A DNA stretch of 64,000 nt from Alphaproteobacteria bacterium. Lineage in GTDB: Bacteria > Pseudomonadota > Alphaproteobacteria > Micropepsales > Micropepsaceae. The notes beneath the pieces are model-generated. The model searched no databases. It was not told the DNA's origin and worked only from the letters and a program-made list of their open reading frames with translations. The first letter of the stretch is position 1; every line of letters begins with the position of its first letter. Shown in pieces: positions 18,287 through 26,931 of the stretch. The stretch is from NCBI GenBank assembly GCA_021325375.1, contig JAJPHG010000007.1, forward strand, positions 1-64,000. Direction: 5' to 3'. The position numbers and the translations under genes are program-made.

Positions 18287-18706
18287 CTAGACCGTCTCGA
18301 TCGTGTTGAAGTCCCATTTCGCGTCGCTGTGATAGACGGCGACGACGGCGGCGACGGGGCCGGCGAAACCGGTCTGTTCCTTGAGCATGCGCGCGGTCTT
18401 GGCAACGTCGGTCACGTGCTCGTCGTCCGAGACGGGGTGGCCGGCGCAGCGCTGATGGGCGACCACGGCGAGTGCGGCGGGATGGTGGGCGCCGATGAGC
18501 AGCTTGATCTGGTCGAGCGCGGACTGCCATTCGCTCTTGCGTGCGGCCAGGATCAGCCCGTCCGGCCCCGGCACCGCGATCACGTCGGCGCCGTAGACCT
18601 TGAGCTTGCGCGCCAGCCTGCGGTTCATGTCGACCCGGCTGTGATGCAGCCGCCAGTCTGCGCAGGTGAGGACGACCGCCACTTTCTTGTGCCTCCGCCA
18701 GAACAT
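18287..18706 (-). CDS. small beta-carbonic-anhydrase-like protein
   Basis: A 139-residue protein with the metal motifs of beta-carbonic anhydrases: Cys15-x-Asp17-x-Arg19 in LTCADWR and His84-x-x-Cys87 in VAHQRCAGHP. It is shorter than true enzymes (about 200 residues) and matches a group of small proteins with a GHHDCAGNPV-type motif. Zinc binding is likely, but CO2 hydration is not certain. ATG 18706 is preceded by GGGGGTGG. It is the first gene of the pair with the aldo/keto reductase. Confidence 0.72.
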   Translation of the reverse strand: MFWRRHKKVAVVLTCADWRLHHSRVDMNRRLARKLKVYGADVIAVPGPDGLILAARKSEWQSALDQIKLLIGAHHPAALAVVAHQRCAGHPVSDDEHVTDVAKTARMLKEQTGFAGPVAAVVAVYHSDAKWDFNTIETV

Positions 18707-18819
18707 CCGCCACCCCCCGGCTGGTTAACGCCGCACATGTAAGAGGAAGGCGCGGACACATTGCAAGGGTACGCGCGTTGGTATTGAGCGGAGCCGTTCA
18801 TCGCCAAGTCACGGACACG

Positions 18820-19497
18820 ATGCTAGTCTCGCCCATGGTCAAATCCGCCGAAAGCGCCGTCGCCAAGGTCGTGCGCCTCTACACCCGCCACGAGGACATC
18901 GCGGATCTCCTCGTGCACGTGCTGGGCATCGTCTTCGCCATCAATGCGAGCCTGTGGCTGCTGTTCCATGTGACCGGGCTTTCCGTCGTCGTCTCGGTCA
19001 CGGTCTATTGCGCGGGCTTGCTCGCGATGATCGGCTTCTCGGCCGCCTACAACCTGATGCCGCAGCATCGCCCGTCCAAGGCGTGGCTGCGCCGGCTGGA
19101 TCATGCCGCGATCTTCATCATGATCGCGGGGACCTATACGCCCTTCGCGGTCAACCGGCTGGATCCGCCCTATGGGCCCGCCGTGCTCGCGGTCATCTGG
19201 GCGGCGGCGACCATGGGCGTGGTCTTGAAGATCGTCTTCCCGCGGCGCTTCGAGCGCACCAGCATGGCGCTCTATCTCGCGATGGGCTGGATGATCGTGA
19301 CCGTGATCGTGCCGCTGTCGCGCTCGATGGCCGCGTTCGACTTCTGGCTGCTCTCGGCGGGCGGGCTCGTCTATTCGGCCGGTGTCATGTTCTACGTGAT
19401 CGAGCGCATCCCCTATCACAAGGCGATCTGGCACGCGGCGGTCCTGGCCGCGGCGGTGCTGCAATTCTCCGCGGTCGCGTTGGAGTTTGTCGCCTGA
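18820..19497 (+). CDS. hemolysin III / PAQR family membrane protein
   Basis: A seven-helix membrane protein of about 225 residues in the YqfA/hemolysin III family. Motifs seen are the first helix with HVLGIVFAINAS, SAAYNLMPQHRPSKAWLRRLDHAAIF (Ser, Asp and His of the family), AGTYTPF, and the late His in IPYHKAIWHA. PAQR members carry a metal site formed by such His/Asp/Ser residues; the physiological role of bacterial members is unclear. ATG 18820 is the working start; ATG 18835 is nearly as likely and neither has a strong ribosome site. Confidence 0.85.
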   Translation: MLVSPMVKSAESAVAKVVRLYTRHEDIADLLVHVLGIVFAINASLWLLFHVTGLSVVVSVTVYCAGLLAMIGFSAAYNLMPQHRPSKAWLRRLDHAAIFIMIAGTYTPFAVNRLDPPYGPAVLAVIWAAATMGVVLKIVFPRRFERTSMALYLAMGWMIVTVIVPLSRSMAAFDFWLLSAGGLVYSAGVMFYVIERIPYHKAIWHAAVLAAAVLQFSAVALEFVA

Positions 19498-19523
19498 TGG
19501 GCTCGGCTTTCAGGTTACGCTGA

Positions 19524-19568
19524 CCGAAGCTTCTGATAAGCTGAAGGCGTCATCATTCGAAGCTTCGG
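19524..19568 (+). promoter_or_regulatory. Inverted repeat in the leader of the GLUG exoprotein gene
   Basis: CCGAAGCTTC (19524-19533) and GAAGCTTCGG (19559-19568) are perfect 10-bp complements separated by 25 nt. The right arm ends 4 nt before the ATG at 19573, where a ribosome site would be expected and none is seen. It could be a translation-controlling hairpin, a terminator-like structure for the gene upstream, or a protein site. Confidence 0.4.
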
Positions 19569-19572
19569 CCCA

Positions 19573-21213
19573 ATGATCAGAAAAATGTGCGCGGCTGCCC
19601 TACTGACGGGTTTTTTCGTGAAGTCAGCGCATGCAGCATTGGTGATCTCAACCGCTCCGACCAGCAATGTGACCTGCGGCGGCGTGGTATGTGCCGCCAC
19701 CTCCCAGAACGCGGTGCTGAATGTGAGAGACCTGGAAAGGTGGCTTGCGCACCGGGACACCAGAGTCGTGAGCGGCAGTACCGCCGTAGACATCGAGATT
19801 GATGCGCCTGTGTATTGGACCTCGGCGCACCGGCTGACCCTCGATGGCTATCGATCGATCACGTTCACGCAATCGGTGACCTCGGTCGGGACAGGCGGCA
19901 TGACGATCACGACGAACGACGGCGGCACCGGCGGCGATTTCCTGTTTACCGGAAAAGGCCATGTGGTGTTTTGGGATTTGGCCAGCAGCCTCATTATCGA
20001 TAGTGAGAGTTACACCCTTGTCGCCGATATCGAGACGCTGGCGTCCGATCTCGCCGCGAATCCTTCCGGCCGGTATGCGCTTGCCAACGACGATCATGTG
20101 GCATCCGCATATTCGTCGTCGCCCATTCAAAACGAGTTTACAGGCGTATTCGAAGGATTGGGCAACTGGATCGTGAACTTGATTGTCAACGATCCCACGT
20201 CGGGGACTACATCTGCCGAAACAATAGGTCTGTTTGGGGTGATCGCCGGCGGTGTCGTCCGCGACGTCAAATTGAAGGCAAAGGTAGCCGGCGTTGTAGG
20301 TGGTTTTGAATATATCGGAACTCTCGCAGGGAGCAATGGCGGCACGATTTCCCATTGCACAGCCTATGGTTTGGTTAGCGGGGGCGTTAAGGCAGGTGGT
20401 TTGGTCGGATGGAATACCGCCTCGGTTCTCGGCTCTCATGCGACGGTCCGTGTTAACGGGTCAGGCGCTGACAGCGCGGGTGGTTTGGTCGGAGAGAATG
20501 GCGGGGCTTTTCAACCGCCGCCGCCTGACCCGAGCTTGATTGCCGATTCAGACGCTAGTGGAAGCGTGACTGTAGGTTCTTACGCCCTGGCCGGCGGGCT
20601 TGCGGGAGCCGTGAATTTCAGCACCGTTTTGCGGTCGCATGCGAGCGGCGTCGTACGCGCTGGCGACCACGCAATTGCTGGAGGCCTCGTCGCTTACAGC
20701 GCAGGTGAGATCGACCGGACCTGGGCTTCAGGCGCGGTGACCGTAGGGGACGTATCCTATGCCGGAGGGCTTATAGGGCTCATCTCACAGCAACGCATCG
20801 AACGGCTATTGGGCGTTTTGACGAATTCATATGCGACGGGTCCGGTGGCGGGAGGCAGCAACAGCTATGTCGGCGGCCTGGCCGGTGCAATGGGCGGCTT
20901 GAATCGGCGTCACGTCGGGAGCGCTTACGCGGTGGGCGCTGTTTCAGCAGGCTCCGGCAGTTCTATCGGCGGGCTGACGGGTTCGGATTCCGTTGGAGGT
21001 TTTGCGTATCAAACCTATTGGGACCTCGATACGAGCGGCATCAGCGATCCGAGTAAGGGTGCCGGTAATATTCCGAACGATGCCGGAATCACCGGGCTTA
21101 CGGACGCGCAATTGAAGTCCAGTTTGCCCGCCGGCTTCGACCCGTCGATTTGGGGACAGAGCACGGGCATTAACAACGGACTACCCTATCTGCTCGCGAT
21201 TCCACCGCAGTAA
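19573..21213 (+). CDS. secreted GLUG-repeat exoprotein (adhesin-like)
   Basis: A 546-residue exported protein with a signal peptide ending SAHA-A. Residues 25-190 resemble the N-terminal part of haemagglutinin-like exoproteins (VSLTITTNDG-type strand with TGGDFLFTGKGHVVFWDL). About 190-470 contain repeated GLUG units, typically GGL(V/A)G-x2-x-G-x2-x2-S-x-A-x-G-x-V. The last 75 residues form a unit (YWDLDTSGISDPS, GITGLTDAQL, GLPYLLA) also found in the paralogue at 44.9 kb. No transporter partner gene is nearby. ATG 19573 or ATG 19585 could be the start. Its codon use is less GC-biased than the surroundings. Confidence 0.75.
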   Translation: MIRKMCAAALLTGFFVKSAHAALVISTAPTSNVTCGGVVCAATSQNAVLNVRDLERWLAHRDTRVVSGSTAVDIEIDAPVYWTSAHRLTLDGYRSITFTQSVTSVGTGGMTITTNDGGTGGDFLFTGKGHVVFWDLASSLIIDSESYTLVADIETLASDLAANPSGRYALANDDHVASAYSSSPIQNEFTGVFEGLGNWIVNLIVNDPTSGTTSAETIGLFGVIAGGVVRDVKLKAKVAGVVGGFEYIGTLAGSNGGTISHCTAYGLVSGGVKAGGLVGWNTASVLGSHATVRVNGSGADSAGGLVGENGGAFQPPPPDPSLIADSDASGSVTVGSYALAGGLAGAVNFSTVLRSHASGVVRAGDHAIAGGLVAYSAGEIDRTWASGAVTVGDVSYAGGLIGLISQQRIERLLGVLTNSYATGPVAGGSNSYVGGLAGAMGGLNRRHVGSAYAVGAVSAGSGSSIGGLTGSDSVGGFAYQTYWDLDTSGISDPSKGAGNIPNDAGITGLTDAQLKSSLPAGFDPSIWGQSTGINNGLPYLLAIPPQ

Positions 21214-21268
21214 ACCTGGAACGTCCAAATATTGTTGGCGTTATCGCGCAGGTCGCCTAGAACACCGC

Positions 21269-21937
21269 ATGATCCGGGGAGTCATCTTCGATTGCGACGG
21301 CGTGCTCGTCGACAGCGAGACCATCGCGGTCGAGGCCGAGACCGCGCTTCTGGCCGCGCACGGCCTCGACTATCGCCGCGGCGAGTTCATCGCGCGCTTC
21401 ATGGGAATGAGCGACAAGGCGTTCTATGCCGCGCTGGCGCAGGATTCGCACGCGCGTCTGGGGTGCGGTCTGCCTGAGGATTTCCGCGCCCGCGTCGACG
21501 CGCGCAAGCACGCGCTGAACGAGGAGAAGCTGGCAGCAATCGCGGGCGTGCATGCGGCGGTGGCCGCGCTGGCGCTGCCCAAGGCGGTCGCGAGCTCCAG
21601 CGAGACCGCGCAGCTTTCCTACAAGCTGCGCAAGACCGGGCTGTGGGACCTCTTCGCGCCGCACGTCTATTCGGCCGACCACGTGACGCATGCCAAGCCC
21701 GCGCCGGATCTGTTCCTCTATGCCGCCTCCGCGCTCGGCATCGCGCCCGCGCATTGTCTTGTCATCGAGGACAGCGTCAACGGCGTGCTCGCCGCGCGCG
21801 CGGCGGGGATGGAGGTGTGGGGTTTCCTCGGTGGCGGGCACATGGACGAGGCGGCGGGAACGCGCCTCACGAGTGCCGGTGCCGAGCGCCTGGTCGCGGA
21901 CTGGCGCGAGGCGGCGGCGCTGTTCTCAGGACTATAA
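21269..21937 (+). CDS. HAD-superfamily phosphatase, beta-phosphoglucomutase-like
   Basis: A 222-residue subfamily-IA HAD hydrolase. Motif I is FDCDGVLVDSE (Asp8, Asp10). Motif II Ser lies in AVASSSE, motif III Lys in THAKPAPDLF, and motif IV in VIEDSVNGVLAA. The alpha-helical cap lies between residues 15 and 90. Such enzymes dephosphorylate sugar phosphates or phosphoglycolate; the exact substrate is not readable. ATG 21269 matches the family N-terminus. A type-R repeat follows the stop. Confidence 0.88.
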   Translation: MIRGVIFDCDGVLVDSETIAVEAETALLAAHGLDYRRGEFIARFMGMSDKAFYAALAQDSHARLGCGLPEDFRARVDARKHALNEEKLAAIAGVHAAVAALALPKAVASSSETAQLSYKLRKTGLWDLFAPHVYSADHVTHAKPAPDLFLYAASALGIAPAHCLVIEDSVNGVLAARAAGMEVWGFLGGGHMDEAAGTRLTSAGAERLVADWREAAALFSGL

Positions 21938-21959
21938 AGAAACCTGCCAAAACCAAACT

Positions 21960-22130
21960 TGTCATGGCCCGCGAATGCGGGCCACCCAGGTGACATCGGC
22001 TCGGTCTAGAAAAAATTGCACGCGGAGACGCGAAGTCGCGGAGAAGAAAAGAATCTCCGCGCCTCCGCATGAGTCCTTTTGAGCAGCGTGCAGAACCCAG
22101 CTGGGTGGCCCGCATTCGCGGGCCATGACA
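21960..22130. repeat. Intergenic palindromic repeat, type R with inner module (copy R2)
   Basis: The outer arms match R1 (left TGTCATGGCCCGCGAATGCG at 21960, right arm ending 22130). Between them is an inner module of about 55 bp, beginning CACGCGGAGACGCG and pairing imperfectly with a CTCCGCG-rich right half around AAGAAAAGAA. It fills the gap between the convergent HAD and P450 genes. Confidence 0.9.
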
Positions 22131-22148
22131 GTTGAGATTGGGGTGTAG

Positions 22149-23414
22149 TCAGGCCCGGATCGAATACCGCACCGGCAGCGTCTTCAACCCCGTCACGAAG
22201 GTCGATTGGATGCGCCTCGGCTCGCCGGCGAGTTCGATGGAATCGAGGCGGCCGAGCAGTTCCTTGAAGAACGCCTTCGCCTCCATCTTCGCCAGGTGCT
22301 GGCCCAGGCACACATGCGCGCCATAGCCGAACGCGACGTGGCGGTTGGGCTCGCGGTCGACCTTGAACTTGAACGCGTCGGGAAACGCGTCCTCGTCGCG
22401 GTTGCCGGAGATGTAGAGGAGCTGCAGCGCATCGCCCTGCTTGATCGTCTTGCCGCGCAGCGCATGATCCTGCGTCGCGGTGCGCATGAAGTGCTGCACC
22501 GGCGTGACCCAGCGGATCATCTCGTCGACCGCGCCGCCCAGCAGATCGGGATTGGATTTGAGCTTCGCCAGCTCGGCCGGATTCTCGATCAGCGCGCGCA
22601 AGCCGCCGGCGATGGTCGAGCTCGTCGTGTCGTGCCCGGCGGTGGCGACGATGATGTAATAGGACGCGGTCTCCAGATCGCCGAGCGGACAGCCTTTCAG
22701 CCTGGCATTGGCGATGACGCTCGCCAGATCCTCGCCCGGACAGGCGCGGCGTGCCTCAGTCATCTTGTTGAAGTAGACGAAGAAATCCATGATCGTGTTG
22801 GTGCCGACCTGATCGTCGCCCGCGTCGGGCCTGCGCATGTCGGGATCGGCGCCGCCGAACAGTTCCTGCGTCAGCTTGAGCATCAGCGGCTCGTCGCTCT
22901 CCGGCACGCCCAGGATCGACATGATGATCTGGAGCGGATAGTAGACGGCGATCTCGCGCGCGAAATCGCATTGCGGTCCCTTCTCCATCATCAGGTCGAC
23001 ATAGCGCTTGGCGAGCTCGGCGGTGCGCGCCTCGAGCTTCTTCAAGTTTCCCGGCATGAACCACGCCTGGGTGAGGCCGCGATAGGCGCGATGATCCTCG
23101 CCGTCCATGTCGATGAGGGTGCGGAAGGGCGAGACGCGTCCGGTCTTGGGATCGGGCCCGCCCCACATCGCCGCCAGGTCGTTCTCGGTCTGGATGTTCA
23201 TCAGCGTCGAGCGCGGCTCGTTCAGGAATTTGTCGTTGAGCCTCTCGACCTCGAGGATGTCGGCGTATCTGGTGAGCGTCCAATAGGGGCGGAAACCTTC
23301 AGGCTGCGTCCAATGCACCGGATCGTTCTCGCGCAGCTCTTTGAGGATCGCGTGGATCCGCTGCTCGTCGCCATAGGTGCACGGGTCGGCGAGTGCGTCG
23401 TCGAGGTCTGACAT
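22149..23414 (-). CDS. cytochrome P450
   Basis: A 421-residue soluble bacterial P450. Hallmarks are the I-helix AGHDTTSS, the K-helix ExxR in DEMIRWV, and the heme loop FGYGAHVCLGQHLA with Cys369 as the thiolate ligand. The bacterial class needs a ferredoxin and reductase, neither of which is encoded nearby. Substrate is unknown; overall pattern resembles CYP groups acting on hydrophobic acids or terpenoids, but this is not decisive. ATG 23414 has CCGGAG 8 nt upstream; a start 30 nt earlier in frame is less likely. Confidence 0.92.
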   Translation of the reverse strand: MSDLDDALADPCTYGDEQRIHAILKELRENDPVHWTQPEGFRPYWTLTRYADILEVERLNDKFLNEPRSTLMNIQTENDLAAMWGGPDPKTGRVSPFRTLIDMDGEDHRAYRGLTQAWFMPGNLKKLEARTAELAKRYVDLMMEKGPQCDFAREIAVYYPLQIIMSILGVPESDEPLMLKLTQELFGGADPDMRRPDAGDDQVGTNTIMDFFVYFNKMTEARRACPGEDLASVIANARLKGCPLGDLETASYYIIVATAGHDTTSSTIAGGLRALIENPAELAKLKSNPDLLGGAVDEMIRWVTPVQHFMRTATQDHALRGKTIKQGDALQLLYISGNRDEDAFPDAFKFKVDREPNRHVAFGYGAHVCLGQHLAKMEAKAFFKELLGRLDSIELAGEPRRIQSTFVTGLKTLPVRYSIRA

Positions 23415-23540
23415 GAAGAAGCTCCGGCGGACGGCCTCGCCCATATGCTCAATGTTCCGTCACGTCAGTCAATTGCGGGGAATTCATGCGGCCGCCATGG
23501 ACGTCCGCGCTAGGATCGCGCCGGCGGGGACGGAAGGAAG

Positions 23541-23921
23541 ATGCGCATGCTTTTCGGAAAGACGTTCCTCGCTGCCGCGCTCGCGGCAGGTTTCTTGGCC
23601 TTGCCGCTGTCGGCGGCCCAGGCTTATCCCTGCAATCCCGTGACCGGCGTCCTGGGCGCGGCCGCGACCGTGGCCGGCGCCGCGGTGACCATCGGCACCG
23701 CGCCGCTCGTGATCCTCTCAGGCCATCAGCCGCGTTTCGCCGACTACACCTGCGGCCGCGAGTACCGCCAAGCGCGCTATTACGGGCCGCCGCCGGGCTA
23801 TTACGCCGCGCCGCCGCCGCCAGCCTATTACGCCAGGCCGCACCGTCCGCGCTGGTATTGGCGCCACGGCTACGCGCCGTCGGCAGCGCCGATGCCGCCG
23901 CCGCCTCCGCCGCCGGGCTGA
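23541..23921 (+). CDS. small secreted Pro/Tyr-rich protein
   Basis: A 126-residue exported protein with a signal peptide (LFGKTFLAAALAAGFLALP, cut near AQA). A glycine/alanine hydrophobic stretch (residues 38-60) follows, and then a tail of PPPGYYAAPPPPAYYARP type ending in a Pro run. Two Cys (YPCNP, YTCGR) could form a disulfide. Such proteins are common unassigned envelope proteins in alphaproteobacteria. Two starts, ATG 23541 and ATG 23547, share the GGAAGGAAG site; the second has better spacing. Confidence 0.65.
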   Translation: MRMLFGKTFLAAALAAGFLALPLSAAQAYPCNPVTGVLGAAATVAGAAVTIGTAPLVILSGHQPRFADYTCGREYRQARYYGPPPGYYAAPPPPAYYARPHRPRWYWRHGYAPSAAPMPPPPPPPG

Positions 23922-24683
23922 CTAGCGCCGCGCGACGAAGGTGATGCCTGAGACGTCGTAGCGCTGCTGATCGCCATAAGGACCGCGCTCTATCGCCGCC
24001 AGAAGCTCGGGCGGCGGCATCGCGAAGGCGTTTTCGATGCGCTCGATCTCGCCAAGGCCGGATCCGTCGAACGCCTCGCGCATCGCGCGATAGCCGACTC
24101 GGTTGCAATTTTCGCTCTCGTAGATCTGCTGCGCGATCGCTTCCGCATGCGCGCGCGGCACGTCGCGCGCGGCGAGGTCCTCGACCATCTCGCTCCTGCT
24201 CAGCGCCAGATGCGTCCAGTCGCGCACCGGGTTGAGCGCGCGATTGCCGAAGCGATAGCTCTGCCCGTCGATCAGCAGGCCGACATGATGGCCATTGGCC
24301 GAGGTCCAGATCGGGCCGCCATGGGCGAAGAGCATGCCGTCGCCGCGCAACGCGTGCTTTGCGCCGGCGAAGAAGCGATCCAGGCCGTGGATGTGCTCCA
24401 GGATCGCGACACCGAAGATGATGTCCAGGCTCTCGGGCTCGAAATCGCGGTCGATGCACCGCGCGTCCAGCCTGCGCCATTCGATCGCGCCTTCCTTTCG
24501 CTCCGGCCAACCCTCCAGCGTGTTCGCGCTGATGACGCGCGCGGCGCCGGCGTCGGCCAGCATGCGCGCCGAGATGCCTTCCTTGTCGGCGCCGATCTCG
24601 AGCACGGTGGCGCCCCGGAAGCTGCGATAGCGCCCGGCGGCCGCTATTTTTCGGGCTATGTCCTCACGGCGCTGCGCATTCAT
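23922..24683 (-). CDS. SAM-dependent methyltransferase
   Basis: A 253-residue class I methyltransferase. The SAM-binding loop is ATVLEIGADKEGIS (about 25-38), the acidic end of beta 2 lies near ISANTLEG, and the post-motif region has LDIIFGVAILEHIHG followed by the GDGMLFAHGG strand. It resembles stand-alone enzymes found near sugar or lipopolysaccharide genes, but its acceptor is unknown. ATG 24683 is used; a GTG at 24689 adds two residues. The gene is convergent with the preceding small secreted protein gene, with no gap. Confidence 0.8.
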   Translation of the reverse strand: MNAQRREDIARKIAAAGRYRSFRGATVLEIGADKEGISARMLADAGAARVISANTLEGWPERKEGAIEWRRLDARCIDRDFEPESLDIIFGVAILEHIHGLDRFFAGAKHALRGDGMLFAHGGPIWTSANGHHVGLLIDGQSYRFGNRALNPVRDWTHLALSRSEMVEDLAARDVPRAHAEAIAQQIYESENCNRVGYRAMREAFDGSGLGEIERIENAFAMPPPELLAAIERGPYGDQQRYDVSGITFVARR

Positions 24684-24749
24684 CGCCACGGCGTTTGACC
24701 TCGACCAAGCTTGGCGGCAACGATAGTGCCGATCCGCCGGAGCGTCAGC

Positions 24750-25856
24750 ATGAATCGTCGAGAGCTTCTTCTTTCCACCGGTGCCCTCATCGCCACCTCA
24801 CGCCTCGCCCTTGCCGCGGACGGCGACGGCATATCGCCTGAGGCCCATGCGCTCTATGAGAGGGCCATCGTGTTCGACGCCAATCTCTCGCCGCCGCTGA
24901 ACGACACGTTGCCGTTCCCGAAAGCGATGCTCGACATGGTGCGGGGAAGCGGCGTCACCGCGGTCAAGACCTCGCTCGGCGGCAGCGACGAGAAGTTTGA
25001 GGACACGCTCGGCGAGATCGCCTTCTTCCAGCGCATGATCGAGGCGTATCCCGACGTCTTCCTGCAGGTGCGCGAGGCGTCCGATTTCGCCCGCGCCAAG
25101 CGCGAGAAGAAGTTCGGCATCGTCTTTTCGTTCGAATCCGCCGACATGTTCGAGGGCAAGGTCGAGCGCATCGAGCTGTTCCGGAACCTGGGCGTGCGCG
25201 TGATGCAGCTCTCCTACAACAAGACCTCGCCCTGGGCCTCGGGCGTGATGGCCGATCCGCCTGCGGGGCTCACCGATCTCGGACGCAAGGCGGTCGAGGC
25301 GATGAACGCGCAGGGCGTCGCCATCGACATCTCCCACGCCAATGAAGCGACGTCGAAGGACGTGCTTGGCACTTCGAAGCCGCCGGTGCTCATCACCCAT
25401 GCGGGTTGCGCCGCGATCCATCCGCATCCGCGCAACAAGCCCGACTGGCTGCTCAAAGCCGTCGCCGACAAGGGCGGCGTGGTCGGCATCTTCGATCTGC
25501 CGTATCTGACCGCGAGCCCCAAGCAGCCCGCGCTCGACGACTACATGGCGCACATGACCCACGCGCTCGACATCTGCGGCGAGGATCATGTCGGCATCGG
25601 CAGCGACAGCGAGCTGGGACCTTTCGACCTCTCGCCCGCGGGCATGGACGCGTTCCGCAAGAACGTCGAGTACCGCAAGAAGACCGGCGTCGCGGCACCC
25701 GAGGAGGACCGGCCGATGTACGTCATCGGCCTGAACACGCCGCGCCGCAGCGAGGTCATCGCCGACGCGCTGCTCAAGCGCGGCTACTCCGCGCGCGTGG
25801 CCGAGAAGGTTTTGGGCGCGAACTTCGTGGGCGCGCTCGGACGCATCTGGGGGTAG
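24750..25856 (+). CDS. membrane dipeptidase family (M19) protein, atypical metal site
   Basis: A 368-residue exported protein with a twin-arginine-like signal (NRRELLLSTGALIA). M19 features present are the bridging Glu in FSFESAD, IDISHANEA, LITHAGCAAIHPHPRN and GIGSDSELG. The first metal motif, normally DGHxD, reads FDAN at residues 42-45 and lacks both the His and the Asp. It is therefore either a variant with altered metal use or a non-classical enzyme. ATG 24750 has CCGGAG upstream. A type-R repeat follows. Confidence 0.8.
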   Translation: MNRRELLLSTGALIATSRLALAADGDGISPEAHALYERAIVFDANLSPPLNDTLPFPKAMLDMVRGSGVTAVKTSLGGSDEKFEDTLGEIAFFQRMIEAYPDVFLQVREASDFARAKREKKFGIVFSFESADMFEGKVERIELFRNLGVRVMQLSYNKTSPWASGVMADPPAGLTDLGRKAVEAMNAQGVAIDISHANEATSKDVLGTSKPPVLITHAGCAAIHPHPRNKPDWLLKAVADKGGVVGIFDLPYLTASPKQPALDDYMAHMTHALDICGEDHVGIGSDSELGPFDLSPAGMDAFRKNVEYRKKTGVAAPEEDRPMYVIGLNTPRRSEVIADALLKRGYSARVAEKVLGANFVGALGRIWG

Positions 25857-25870
25857 TGGGAAAATAAAAT

Positions 25871-26051
25871 TGTCATGGCCCGCGAATGCGGGCCACCCAG
25901 GTGACGTGGACTTGGTCTCGAAGAATTGCACGCGGAGACGCGGAGTACACAGAGTAGAGAAGAACCTCCACGCACTCCGCGTCTCCGCGTGAATCTTCTT
26001 CCTTCAGCGTGCAGAACCTAGCTGGGTGGCCCGCATTCGCGGGCCATGACA
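25871..26051. repeat. Intergenic palindromic repeat, type R with inner module (copy R3)
   Basis: Outer arms TGTCATGGCCCGCGAATGCG (25871) and its complement (ending 26051) enclose an inner module. The inner left part CACGCGGAGACGCGGAGT pairs with ACTCCGCGTCTCCGCGTG, making a second strong hairpin. It takes up most of the 313-nt gap between two codirectional genes; the remaining about 118 nt before the lipoprotein ATG hold its leader and presumably its promoter, though no clear -35/-10 pair was seen. Confidence 0.9.
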
Positions 26052-26169
26052 TTTTGTTTTTTGGTTTGGTCCTTCTTGGCCGAGTTATCCGCAACCGGCG
26101 CTGCCCTTGTAATCCGCCCCTTCCCTCCCAATCTCACAGGGAGCGCCACGATGTGCTTGGAGGGAACCC

Positions 26170-26913
26170 ATGGATTTCGCTCAGCTTTTGCCCAAACGCG
26201 CCTTGACCGCCGCGGTCGTCGCCGGCACCGCGGTCGGACTTTCGGGCTGCTTCGATCTGGCCCAGAAGGTGGCGGTCCACCAGGGCGACAGCGGCACTTA
26301 TGACATCGAGATCGCGGCCCAAGGCCTCGTCGGCGACGCGCTTTCCGACAAGCATCACCACGTCGATATCGGCGATGACGACGACGACAACAAGGGCATC
26401 ACGCGCGTCCAACACAAGGGCGACGTCACCGTGCGGACGACGGAGTTCGCGTTCAAGGATCTCGGCGGCTTGAAGCTCGGCGACGAGACGATGAACCTGC
26501 GCGTCAAAGGCAAGGAGGGCGACCTCACCCAGGTCAATTTCCATCGCAGCTTCCAGATCGGTCACGCGCGGCACCGCCACGACGATGACGACGACCATGT
26601 CGGCCGCGACGTCCTGCAGTCCATGTTCGGCGGCCACAGCTACACCTTCGCCGTCTGGCTGCCGGGCAAGATCGAGCACATCGCGCCGGTGCGCGTCGGC
26701 AACCACACCGTGTCGCCGACCGTGTGGGGCGACGCCTACGGCCACACGCTGGTCTGGAAGATGCCGCTGACCGACATGTTCATGGCCGAGAACGTCGACT
26801 TCGACGTCGACTTCGCCGCCAAGGGCGACTTCCACGACGCCCAGTCGCAACCCGGCGCGCATCACGGTCGTCATCATCATCACGACGGTGACGATGATGA
26901 CGACAACGACTGA
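26170..26913 (+). CDS. His/Asp-rich lipoprotein, probable metal binder
   Basis: A 247-residue protein with a lipoprotein signal (LSGC, Cys27). Clusters of His and Asp occur at three sites: HHHVDIGDDDDD (about 63-74), HARHRHDDDDDH (about 134-145), and the tail HHGRHHHHDGDDDDDND. The regions between look like beta sheet, with SYTFAVWLPGKIEHIAPV. The clusters suggest binding of divalent metal such as Zn, Ni or Ca at the outer membrane or in the periplasm; this is inference. ATG 26170 has a strong GGAGGG site. No metal transporter or regulator gene is adjacent. Confidence 0.68.
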   Translation: MDFAQLLPKRALTAAVVAGTAVGLSGCFDLAQKVAVHQGDSGTYDIEIAAQGLVGDALSDKHHHVDIGDDDDDNKGITRVQHKGDVTVRTTEFAFKDLGGLKLGDETMNLRVKGKEGDLTQVNFHRSFQIGHARHRHDDDDDHVGRDVLQSMFGGHSYTFAVWLPGKIEHIAPVRVGNHTVSPTVWGDAYGHTLVWKMPLTDMFMAENVDFDVDFAAKGDFHDAQSQPGAHHGRHHHHDGDDDDDND

Positions 26914-26931
26914 TCGCGCGGGTCCGACCGC

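Noticed and set aside
23821-23921. Pro-rich tail of the small secreted protein as a tandem DNA repeat
   Set aside because: The codons vary and the protein pattern is common in exported alphaproteobacterial proteins; no DNA-level repeat unit is clear.
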